From an uncultured Methanomassiliicoccaceae archaeon (GTDB taxonomy: Archaea; Thermoplasmatota; Thermoplasmata; Methanomassiliicoccales; Methanomethylophilaceae), in assembly GCA_945492685.1 (NCBI GenBank), contig CALYUZ010000033.1, forward strand, positions 1-7,581: a DNA stretch of 7,581 nt. Reading direction: 5' to 3'. Below, piece by piece: positions 1 through 5,488 of this stretch. Below the pieces are notes generated by a model that saw nothing but the letters and a program-made list of their open reading frames with translations, was not told the DNA's origin and did no database searches. How positions within the stretch are numbered: the stretch's first letter is position 1; each line of letters starts with the position of its first letter. Position numbers and translations under genes: made by a program.

Positions 1-1
1 G

Positions 2-85
2 GACGAGGCGGACCAGATCCAGAAGCGCATGGACGAGCAGGCCGCGGAGAACAACGACCTCCTGTCCAGACAGATCTACGGATGA
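2..85 (+). CDS. C-terminal end of an unidentified protein (partial, 5' end outside window)
   Basis: The frame starting at base 2 is open for 27 codons and ends at TGA 83-85. Almost every codon ends in G or C, as in the undoubted genes of this window, which is why this frame is chosen over the two other open ones. The residues are strongly charged and helix-forming (rich in D, E, Q, K, R and N) and end in SRQIYG, so this looks like a C-terminal amphipathic helix or coiled coil. Nothing more can be said about the function. A pyrimidine-rich tract follows the stop codon, and a promoter for the next gene follows that, so the two genes are probably separate transcription units. Confidence 0.65.
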   Translation, partial: DEADQIQKRMDEQAAENNDLLSRQIYG

Positions 86-96
86 GGGTCCACACC

Positions 97-118
97 CCAT
101 CCTTTTTCCTTTCCCCAT
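97..118 (+). terminator. Pyrimidine-rich tract, possible U-tract terminator
   Basis: Shortly after the stop codon of the upstream partial gene there is a T/C-only run containing T5 (103-107) and further T triplets. Archaeal RNA polymerase can terminate on U-rich stretches without a hairpin, and no convincing hairpin is visible here. It lies between a gene end and a separate promoter, which fits, but the call is weak. Confidence 0.35.
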
Positions 119-152
119 CACCCGTCTCCCTGTTGTTTCCAGATGAGGTGAA

Positions 153-163
153 CAATAATATAC
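153..163 (+). promoter_or_regulatory. TATA box of the arginine decarboxylase operon
   Basis: The AT-only core in CAATAATATAC stands out in GC-rich surroundings. Its centre (about 158) lies 26 nt upstream of the ATG at 184, the usual archaeal distance from TATA box to transcription start. This predicts a leaderless mRNA beginning at or next to the start codon. No Shine-Dalgarno sequence precedes that ATG, which agrees. Confidence 0.6.
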
Positions 164-183
164 GGTCCCCCAATGTCCGAGCC

Positions 184-657
184 ATGGAACTCGTCCCATC
201 TAAATTCTTCATCACCCACAGCTCGGCTGTGAGCCCCGTATCGGACCTGAACGCATTCGACAGGGCACTCATCTCCGCCGGGATCGGAGAGCAGAACCTC
301 GTATCCGTATCGTCAGTAATCCCCGTCGGAGCGGAATGCGTTGAGATCTGCGAGATGCCCATGGGCGCCATCACCCACTGCGTCCTCGCCCAGATGAGGG
401 GATGCGAAGGGGAGACGATCGCGGCAGGCATCGCATACGCCTACAGGAAGGACGGGAAGGGAGGATACGTCGCAGAGGGACACATCCACGGTTCCGCCGC
501 ATCCCTGAAGGAGATCCTCAAATGGAAGATGGACGAGATGTCGAGGATCCGCGGGGTCGAGTTCGAGGAGATCCAGTTCGTCACCGAGGAACTGGCGATC
601 CCCATGGACAACTACGGATGCTGCGTCGCGGCACTGGTGTTCACGGAGTACCGCTGA
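184..657 (+). CDS. pdaD: Pyruvoyl-dependent arginine decarboxylase
   Basis: This enzyme decarboxylates L-arginine to agmatine, the archaeal entry to polyamines and the donor for agmatidine in tRNA-Ile2. The product is 157 residues, close to the roughly 165 usual for the family. The self-cleavage site is visible as NLVSVSSVIPVG: cleavage between Ser43 and Ser44 (codons 310-315) would give a small beta chain and an alpha chain whose N-terminal serine becomes the pyruvoyl cofactor. Glu98 in GYVAEGHIHG matches the conserved active-site glutamate region of the Methanocaldococcus enzyme. The frame is open upstream to base 82 and beyond, but the family N-terminus (a short lead into KFFITH) and the TATA spacing both favour ATG 184. 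The next gene starts one base after the stop, so the two are probably co-transcribed. Confidence 0.93.
   Translation: MELVPSKFFITHSSAVSPVSDLNAFDRALISAGIGEQNLVSVSSVIPVGAECVEICEMPMGAITHCVLAQMRGCEGETIAAGIAYAYRKDGKGGYVAEGHIHGSAASLKEILKWKMDEMSRIRGVEFEEIQFVTEELAIPMDNYGCCVAALVFTEYR
645..648 (+). promoter_or_regulatory. Shine-Dalgarno site for the zinc-ribbon gene
   Basis: GGAG lies about 10 bases before ATG 659, inside the last codons of the decarboxylase gene. It supports translation of the second cistron from the same mRNA, in contrast to the first cistron, which has no such site. Confidence 0.5.
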
Positions 658-658
658 G

Positions 659-1093
659 ATGTACGGACTCGCGCTGTGCGGAATATGCAGGAGACCCAGG
701 GTGGCGGACAAGTCCTTCGCCACATCCACCTGCCCCTACTGCAACGCATCGGAGAAGACGAAGGACCTCATCTTCTACTTCGAGTCACCCGACCAGGACA
801 TTGTCAGACAGGCATTGAGTCAGGCCACAGGATTCGTCCCACCGGACATGGTCCAGAAGAAGAGGAGGATCGAGGAGGCGGACCCATACTCCACCATGGT
901 CTACCAATACGAGCACTGCTCCGACCTGGACGAGAAACTCACCATCCTCGCCGAAGGTCTGACCAGGATCAACGGCTCGTTCACCCTCGACGACATCAGG
1001 GAGATCGTCGGCGACAAGGCCGAGAAATACGTCTCCGCCATGCTCGACCGCTGCATCGCCGCAGAGGTCAGGATCGGAGTCTACAAGGCCTGA
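659..1093 (+). CDS. Small zinc-ribbon protein with C-terminal helical (winged-helix-like) region
   Basis: This is a 144-residue cytosolic protein of unknown function. At the N-terminus, residues 7-28 hold two CxxC pairs (C7/C10 in CGIC and C25/C28 in CPYC), a clear four-cysteine zinc ribbon. Residues 40-75 are charged and mostly helical. Residues 90-142 (from DEKLTILAEG to VRIGVYKA) have the helix-helix-helix-strand rhythm of a winged helix. This layout resembles small archaeal families such as DUF1922/DUF5817, but that assignment is from memory of the pattern, not a search. It starts one base after the decarboxylase stop, with GGAG upstream, so it is the second gene of that operon. A nucleic-acid-binding role, perhaps regulatory, is the natural guess; nothing ties it to polyamines except position. 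Its stop codon abuts the stop of the convergent PhzF gene. Confidence 0.85.
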   Translation: MYGLALCGICRRPRVADKSFATSTCPYCNASEKTKDLIFYFESPDQDIVRQALSQATGFVPPDMVQKKRRIEEADPYSTMVYQYEHCSDLDEKLTILAEGLTRINGSFTLDDIREIVGDKAEKYVSAMLDRCIAAEVRIGVYKA

Positions 1094-1885
1094 TCACATC
1101 AGGACGCCGTCATCCACCTCGAAGACCGCGTAGAGAGCAGCCTTTCCGCCGATACGGATCCTGTCTCCGTCACACCTGACATGGAGCCACCCTCCGCGGG
1201 GGGACACCTGATGGGCGGTGAACTCCACCTTCCCCAACCTCTTCTGCCAGAAATCGGCAAGACTGCAATGCATCGATCCGCACACGGGATCCTCCGGGAC
1301 GTTGAGCTTCGGCCAGAACGAACGCGAGACGAAGTCGCAATCCTTCCCCTTCGCGGTTACGAATGCACCCAACCCCTCGGGCAAAAACTTCACCTTGTTT
1401 ATGTCCGGGTCAAGGTTCCTCACCTCTTCCTCTGAATCCAGCAGGAATATCGGATCCCTCTCGCCGATCCACACCTCGGAGGGTTCGATCCCCAAAGCTT
1501 CGACCATATCATCACGGAGCTCGTAGGGATGGGTCGGTATCCTCGGGAAATCCAGGACATACATGTCCCCCTCCCTGTCGACACCGAGGTGTCCGCTCAT
1601 GGTGTCGTAATCCACATGGTCCAATCCCGGTTCCACATGATTCATTATCACGTACGATGTCGCCAGGGTCGCATGTCCGCAGAGGTTGATCTCCCCTCCG
1701 GGGGTGAACCACCTCAGTTCGTAATGCCCGTCTGAACCTACCGCGAAGGCGGTCTCGGACAGGTTGTTCTCTATGGCCACCATCAACATGACATCATCCG
1801 GAAGCCATCTGTCCATGATACAGACCGCTGCAGGATTCCCTTCGAACGGCCTCTCGGCGAAAGCATCGACCTGATAGAACCTCAT
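1094..1885 (-). CDS. PhzF family epimerase/isomerase
   Basis: The product is 263 residues from ATG 1885, of normal length for the PhzF/YddE family, which has the two-domain diaminopimelate-epimerase-like fold. Motifs in order are: N-terminal FYQVDAFAERPFEGNPAAV; the catalytic glutamate Glu44 in NNLSETAF (matching Glu45 of Pseudomonas PhzF); GGEINLCGHATLATS with the GHAT loop; DPVCGSMHCSLADFW near residue 199; and SPRGGWLHV near 228. Pseudomonas PhzF isomerises a phenazine precursor, but most relatives, including archaeal ones, have unknown substrates, and no phenazine genes are here. A GTG at 1894 would add three residues, but the conserved N-terminus and the likely promoter favour ATG 1885. 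The gene is convergent with the zinc-ribbon gene and shares a zero-length junction with it. Confidence 0.92.
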   Translation of the reverse strand: MRFYQVDAFAERPFEGNPAAVCIMDRWLPDDVMLMVAIENNLSETAFAVGSDGHYELRWFTPGGEINLCGHATLATSYVIMNHVEPGLDHVDYDTMSGHLGVDREGDMYVLDFPRIPTHPYELRDDMVEALGIEPSEVWIGERDPIFLLDSEEEVRNLDPDINKVKFLPEGLGAFVTAKGKDCDFVSRSFWPKLNVPEDPVCGSMHCSLADFWQKRLGKVEFTAHQVSPRGGWLHVRCDGDRIRIGGKAALYAVFEVDDGVLM

Positions 1886-1913
1886 GTGGACCACTTACGG
1901 ACCGATGTCATCC

Positions 1914-1934
1914 GATATACACCTAAAAACATAT
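1914..1934 (-). promoter_or_regulatory. Probable promoter of the PhzF gene
   Basis: Read on the minus strand, two AT-rich boxes precede the gene: ATATG-T5-AGG (1922-1934) and GTATATC (1914-1920). The second is centred about 27 nt upstream of base 1890, giving a leader of about five bases before ATG 1885 and placing the alternative GTG (1894) upstream of the transcript. The first would give a leader of about 16 bases with no Shine-Dalgarno sequence. Which box is used cannot be decided from sequence alone. Confidence 0.45.
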
Positions 1935-1986
1935 CGTAAAAATGGGAATTGGTTTTGGAAGCGGTTTGACATCCCGATACCGGGAT
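1935..1986 (-). terminator. Probable terminator of the PP-loop/membrane protein operon
   Basis: The palindrome at 1971-1986 (ATCCCG, loop ATAC, CGGGAT) forms a 6-bp stem that touches the stop codon of the membrane protein gene. Further downstream on the minus strand comes a T5 run (complement of the A run at 1937-1942). A U-tract here would end the operon before the PhzF promoter, which overlaps it. The distance between stem and T run is too long for a bacterial-type intrinsic terminator, but archaeal termination depends mainly on the U-tract. Confidence 0.4.
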
Positions 1987-2711
1987 CATCTGGCCTTGGG
2001 GATGTCGTCACGCTTGATACCATTCATCTTCAGGACATCCCTGACGACTCCGGGCAGCTTCACCATCATGATGCGGTAGAAGTACGCCACGGACAGGACC
2101 AGCATGGCGATGGCACATACATACAACATTATGCCACCGTCCCCTCCGGCCTGCATCAGGCCCGTGAGGAGGAGGTTGTACGCCACAAGTAGGAGAAGCG
2201 CCTGGAGTGCGAACTCCATCACCCTGTGCCTTGCGATTCCCTCTCCGACGTTGGTACCGCATGCACCCAGGATCAGGGTCATGCTGATCACAATGACCAC
2301 CAGGATGAGGATGGATGCGTCCAGCGCCATGTCACCGAGGAGAACGGTCATGGAATAGCTGATACCCATGGACATGCCGCTCGATATGCCGAGTCCCAAC
2401 GCATAACCGTAGAACACCGAATCGGACTTCCCGCGGAACCGTTTCAGATTCATTATCACGACCATGGCCAGGACCTGGACCACGGACATCAGTATCATGT
2501 AGATGATGTTGCTCGCGAATCCCATCACGCGCATGGCGAAGAACAGGACGGAGCCTGCCACCAGACCGACGAAGAACAGCAGGAAGAAGGTGGCGTCGCT
2601 GAAGAACGGCTGCTCCACCTTGGGATAGGTGTAGTTGCGCACTATGAAGTACATCATGGCGAGCGCCGGCCCTATCCCCAGGACCATCGCAAGCCCGAAC
2701 ATCAAATCCAT
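1986..2711 (-). CDS. Seven-helix membrane protein, PrsW-like but lacking catalytic residues
   Basis: The product is 241 residues with about seven membrane segments, near residues 3-24, 41-63, 68-88, 98-125, 132-150, 163-185 and 193-214, and a basic, cytosol-like C-terminal tail. There is no signal peptide. The order of features resembles PrsW intramembrane proteases: an N-terminal helix followed by a polar stretch (RNYTYPKVEQPFF), a helix then KRFRGKSDSVFYGYALGLG (compare the PrsW pattern DxxxYGxxxGLGF), and a late helix ending in AYNLLL. However, the EExxK motif is replaced (SVVQVLAMVV), the glutamate after the glycine-rich stretch is missing, and the late histidine is replaced by valine. 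If the relation is real, it is a non-catalytic member; otherwise it is an unassigned membrane protein. GGAG (2717-2720) lies five bases before the ATG, and the gene begins 24 bases after the stop of the PP-loop gene, so it is the second gene of an operon. Confidence 0.85.
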   Translation of the reverse strand: MDLMFGLAMVLGIGPALAMMYFIVRNYTYPKVEQPFFSDATFFLLFFVGLVAGSVLFFAMRVMGFASNIIYMILMSVVQVLAMVVIMNLKRFRGKSDSVFYGYALGLGISSGMSMGISYSMTVLLGDMALDASILILVVIVISMTLILGACGTNVGEGIARHRVMEFALQALLLLVAYNLLLTGLMQAGGDGGIMLYVCAIAMLVLSVAYFYRIMMVKLPGVVRDVLKMNGIKRDDIPKAR

Positions 2712-2716
2712 GCGTG

Positions 2717-2720
2717 CTCC
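2717..2720 (-). promoter_or_regulatory. Shine-Dalgarno site of the membrane protein gene
   Basis: On the minus strand, TTGGAGCACGCATG places GGAG five bases before ATG 2711, in the 24-base gap after the upstream stop codon. It supports ATG 2711 as the start and translation from a shared mRNA. Confidence 0.55.
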
Positions 2721-2735
2721 AACAGGAGGGGTATA

Positions 2736-4682
2736 TTAAGCCTTGCGAGGAGAACGGACGGGCTTCCCGTCCTTAACATCGGAGCCTTCCATGAGCTTGT
2801 CGTAGTAGTGGACGACCATGCAGGACCTCTCGCACTTACCGCAGGAGGTGCATCTCGAGGGATCCACCCTCATTCCCCCGGAGATGCGGATCGCGTGACG
2901 GGGACATCCCTTGGCGCATATCCCGCATTCGGTGCACAGTTCCGCGCGGATCAGGGCCTTCACCGCCTTCTCGAAGACGGCCTTGGCGTTCTTCCCGTCC
3001 GGAGCGGTGACCGAGACCTGTCCGCCTCCGAACAGCTTCGCCCTTCCGATGGGCAGTTTGAGAAGTGCTATCTCATACTCGGGAGAGTACTTCACATCCC
3101 CGACGGTACGCAACGCATCCTCCACGTATGAGAAATCCCTGTTCCTCTGGACCTTGACGATGGCCTCCATGGAGTATCCTCCCGCGGTGCATGGGGATGC
3201 GCCCTTCAACATGTCCATGGACGGCCCGGAGACCTTGGTGGGCTTCATGCACAGGTCCAATCCTTCCGAAAGCTGGACCATCTTGGGCGGAAGGACCTTC
3301 CACCTCCAGAAACCCATGTCCACATACTCCTTCGGAAGACCCCTCTCCTCCGCATATTGGTGAAGATGGTCCTCCCACCTGACGTACAGTTCTGGGTGTA
3401 TGCGTCCGGTGTTCCTCCATTCACTCGAAAGACATGAGGGACACAGATAGCAGCCTATCCTCTCGAAGTCCCTCAGGTACAGCGGATTGAACTCCAACTT
3501 GTGGGTCAGGATGTACGCCCACACCTCTGCGGAACTCCATTCCCTTATGGGATTCAGATTGACCTGGTTGGGGACGAAGGGATTCTTCGTCACAAGACCG
3601 ATGCCTGAACGTGCGTACGATTCCAACCACCTGTTCCCCTCGACGGTGATCGTCCCCTTGGGGAAGTCGTTGTGGATCATGTCGGTCATGGGGCCGAGCT
3701 TGCAGACCTTGCAACACCACCTGAAATCCTTGGCGGGTGGTCCGAAGGTGTCGACGTTCTCCCAGAACCCATCGTTTCCATGGGCGATGTGGATCCTGTT
3801 GCCATGGGCCAACGCGAACCTCCTCACGTAATCGACCGATTCCGGGAACTCCAGGCCCGTATCGATGTATAGGAGAACCGATGAATCCACGACCTGGGAT
3901 GCGAGTCCGTAAGCCACAAGGGAATCCTTCCCTCCCGAGAAAGAGACGGTGACCGGGAGGCCCTTGGTGTTCCTCTCTTCCAGGAACTTCCTCATCTCCC
4001 TGACGGCACGCCTGCCGATGCGCTTCACATGCTCCCTGTTGACATCGACGAAGGTATCGAGGTCGGAGTCGGGTGATATCGGGACATCCGACGGGGCGTT
4101 GAGGTCACGGATCTTCACGGCCTTCTCCGCCTCGCGGATATCCTTGCTGTCCACGAGGGCGATACCGGGACCGACCTTCTGACCCTTCCTGAGGATCAGG
4201 GTATCACCGGCTCCGAACTCACCGATCACATCGATCACATTGGCTCCGGGGACGCTCTTCCCCTTGAGATGACCGGACATCCCACCGAAGACGACTATGT
4301 TCTTCGTGGCGACGGGATTGAACAGGTCCGCACCGGGCTGCCTGATCTCCAGGACCATGCGGTCCAGCCTCATGTCGAACCTGACGATCCCGAGGACGGT
4401 TCCGTTGGCGATGACCTCGTCGGTACGGTCCTCTCCGGGGACCTTGTTGAAGAAGATCGCCTTGCCTTTCAGCGGCTCGGATGTGCCGAAGGCCCTCTCG
4501 AACAGATCCAGGACCATCCCGATACTGTCACCCATGCACGGACGGATGTCGCCGGGACTGTTGATCTCGAACTCCCTGCCCTCGGAACCGCATGCCGAGC
4601 ATGTGTCCCCCAGCATCAGCGTACCGCAGCGGTCGCACCATCTGCATGTCTCCTTCCCGTGGGCGATGTTCTTCTGGACCAT
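2736..4682 (-). CDS. Zinc-ribbon/PUA/PAPS-reductase-like PP-loop/2x[4Fe-4S] fusion protein
   Basis: This is a 648-residue cytosolic protein. Domains in order: an N-terminal zinc ribbon (C16/C19 and C28/C31, with an extra C13); a pre-PUA region (about 45-125); a PUA-like RNA-binding fold (about 126-192, with ANVIDVIGEFGAGDTLIL); and an adenine-nucleotide alpha-hydrolase domain with the PP-loop SFSGGKDS (247-254, bases 3921-3944). The last continues with CCKVC (323-327), NPIREWSSAEVWAYI, and NPLY followed by GCYLCPSC (411-417). The C-terminus is a two-cluster ferredoxin (C583/586/589/593 and C611/614/617/621, bases 2820-2936). The CC...CxxC pattern resembles the [4Fe-4S] site of APS reductases. 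The sulfonucleotide-reductase C-terminal ECG(I/L)H catalytic motif is not present; the only ECGI is part of the ferredoxin. Annotation pipelines would call it a PAPS reductase family protein. The PUA domain suggests an RNA substrate, so RNA thiolation is an alternative role. It is the first gene of an operon with the membrane protein. Confidence 0.92.
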   Translation of the reverse strand: MVQKNIAHGKETCRWCDRCGTLMLGDTCSACGSEGREFEINSPGDIRPCMGDSIGMVLDLFERAFGTSEPLKGKAIFFNKVPGEDRTDEVIANGTVLGIVRFDMRLDRMVLEIRQPGADLFNPVATKNIVVFGGMSGHLKGKSVPGANVIDVIGEFGAGDTLILRKGQKVGPGIALVDSKDIREAEKAVKIRDLNAPSDVPISPDSDLDTFVDVNREHVKRIGRRAVREMRKFLEERNTKGLPVTVSFSGGKDSLVAYGLASQVVDSSVLLYIDTGLEFPESVDYVRRFALAHGNRIHIAHGNDGFWENVDTFGPPAKDFRWCCKVCKLGPMTDMIHNDFPKGTITVEGNRWLESYARSGIGLVTKNPFVPNQVNLNPIREWSSAEVWAYILTHKLEFNPLYLRDFERIGCYLCPSCLSSEWRNTGRIHPELYVRWEDHLHQYAEERGLPKEYVDMGFWRWKVLPPKMVQLSEGLDLCMKPTKVSGPSMDMLKGASPCTAGGYSMEAIVKVQRNRDFSYVEDALRTVGDVKYSPEYEIALLKLPIGRAKLFGGGQVSVTAPDGKNAKAVFEKAVKALIRAELCTECGICAKGCPRHAIRISGGMRVDPSRCTSCGKCERSCMVVHYYDKLMEGSDVKDGKPVRSPRKA

Positions 4683-4712
4683 TCGTACCGTTCCGTCCGA
4701 TTATCCTCCACA

Positions 4713-4719
4713 TTTATAA
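4713..4719. promoter_or_regulatory. Shared bidirectional TATA box between divergent genes
   Basis: The intergenic region is 60 bp (4683-4742). Its only strong TATA element is TTTATAA, with a TTATAA palindrome that works on both strands. The centre (about 4716) is 27 nt from ATG 4743 of the M50 protease gene, predicting a leaderless mRNA. It is 34 nt from ATG 4682 of the PP-loop gene, predicting a leader of about seven bases. A weaker AT box (GATTATC, 4699-4705) is too close to ATG 4682 to serve that gene. Confidence 0.55.
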
Positions 4720-4742
4720 CCCATGAACATGTGGCAAAGGAC

Positions 4743-5426
4743 ATGGATGATTACGATGACGGCCTCACCCGTGTGAACCCGGGCTTCGGAAGGCCGAAGT
4801 TCAGCAAGATCGAGCTGAGGGACATCCTGATCTCGATGCTCGTCCTGACCCTGGCGTTCACCATCCTCTACCGCAGCGGTTCGATCCTCTATTTCTTCGA
4901 GGTGAAGACAGGTTCGGAAGCGATGGCATATGTGGGCCTCTTCTGCATGTGCTTCGTGCTGGTGATATTCAGCTTCCTGCTCCACGAGTTCGGACACAAG
5001 TTCACCGCACAGAGGGCGGGACTGTGGTCGGAGTACCGCATGTTCCCCGTGGGACTGGTCATCACCCTGGTCTCATCGTTCCTCGGGTTCCTGTTCGCAT
5101 CGCCTGGTGCGGTGTACATCAGGGGGAACATGGACGACAGGACCAACGGGAAAGTGAGCATCGCGGGACCGATCGTGAACATAGTACTCGCTGCGGTCGG
5201 TATCGCCGGATGCCTCGCATTCAACTACTCGTCGATGGTCGTGCCGATGCTCCTGCTGGCGAACCTCAACGCATTCCTGGCGGTGTTCAACCTCCTGCCG
5301 ATCCCCCCTCTGGATGGATCGAAGATCTTCAAATGGAACATCGGCATCTGGATCGTCACGATCGCAATCGCAGCCGTGGAGCTGATCTATGTCCTGAAGT
5401 TCATGCCCGTACTGTACTGGGCCTGA
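4743..5426 (+). CDS. M50 family (site-2 protease type) membrane metalloprotease
   Basis: The product is 227 residues with about six membrane segments. The zinc site HEFGH (HExxH, residues 81-85) sits at the end of the hydrophobic stretch 62-80. The third zinc ligand is expected to be Asp191 in NLLPIPPLDG (183-192), the family's NxxPxxxLDG motif. AGPIVNIVLA (141-150) matches the AGPxxN signature between them. A first helix lies around 27-50, and the acidic N-terminus MDDYDDG carries no signal peptide. It is a compact protein without PDZ or CBS domains, like many archaeal M50 members. These proteases cut membrane-anchored substrates within the bilayer; the substrate here is unknown. ATG 4743 is chosen because the TATA box lies 27 nt upstream. 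The frame stays open further upstream, but that part is antisense to the PP-loop gene. Confidence 0.93.
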   Translation: MDDYDDGLTRVNPGFGRPKFSKIELRDILISMLVLTLAFTILYRSGSILYFFEVKTGSEAMAYVGLFCMCFVLVIFSFLLHEFGHKFTAQRAGLWSEYRMFPVGLVITLVSSFLGFLFASPGAVYIRGNMDDRTNGKVSIAGPIVNIVLAAVGIAGCLAFNYSSMVVPMLLLANLNAFLAVFNLLPIPPLDGSKIFKWNIGIWIVTIAIAAVELIYVLKFMPVLYWA

Positions 5427-5444
5427 ACCATCTTCTCAAACCAC

Positions 5445-5462
5445 TTCCATCTTCTTATGGAA
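5445..5462. terminator. Possible bidirectional terminator between convergent genes
   Basis: An inverted repeat TTCCAT, six-base loop CTTCTT, ATGGAA lies in the 62-bp gap between the ends of the M50 gene and the AlbA_2-type gene. The surrounding sequence is pyrimidine-rich on the plus strand. The stem is short and AT-containing and there is no clear T run, so this is tentative. Confidence 0.3.
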
Positions 5463-5488
5463 CGAAAGACGGGTGAAACCTGCCGGAA

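Noticed and set aside
82..183. Upstream extension of the arginine decarboxylase by 34 residues
   Set aside because: The added segment does not resemble the family N-terminus and contains the terminator-like T/C tract and the TATA box. ATG 184 fits both the family length and the promoter spacing.
313..729. Minus-strand open frame over the decarboxylase gene
   Set aside because: It overlaps a gene with clear catalytic motifs and shows no recognisable domain; it is a shadow of GC-rich codons.
1480..1493. GGGTTCGATCCCC resembling a tRNA T-arm
   Set aside because: It lies inside the conserved PhzF coding frame (antisense), and no acceptor, D or anticodon arms can be found around it.
1886..1894. 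GTG start for the PhzF protein, adding three residues
   Set aside because: The family begins at about MRFYQVDAF, and the closer TATA box predicts transcription starting downstream of this GTG.
2226..3131. Long plus-strand open frame, 301 codons, histidine-rich
   Set aside because: It is antisense to the membrane protein and PP-loop genes. Its composition is the mirror of their codon bias, and it has no motif or promoter.
4269..4742. Upstream extension of the M50 protease frame by 158 codons
   Set aside because: This stretch is antisense to the N-terminal zinc-ribbon/PUA coding region and has no membrane segment or motif. The TATA box places the start at 4743.
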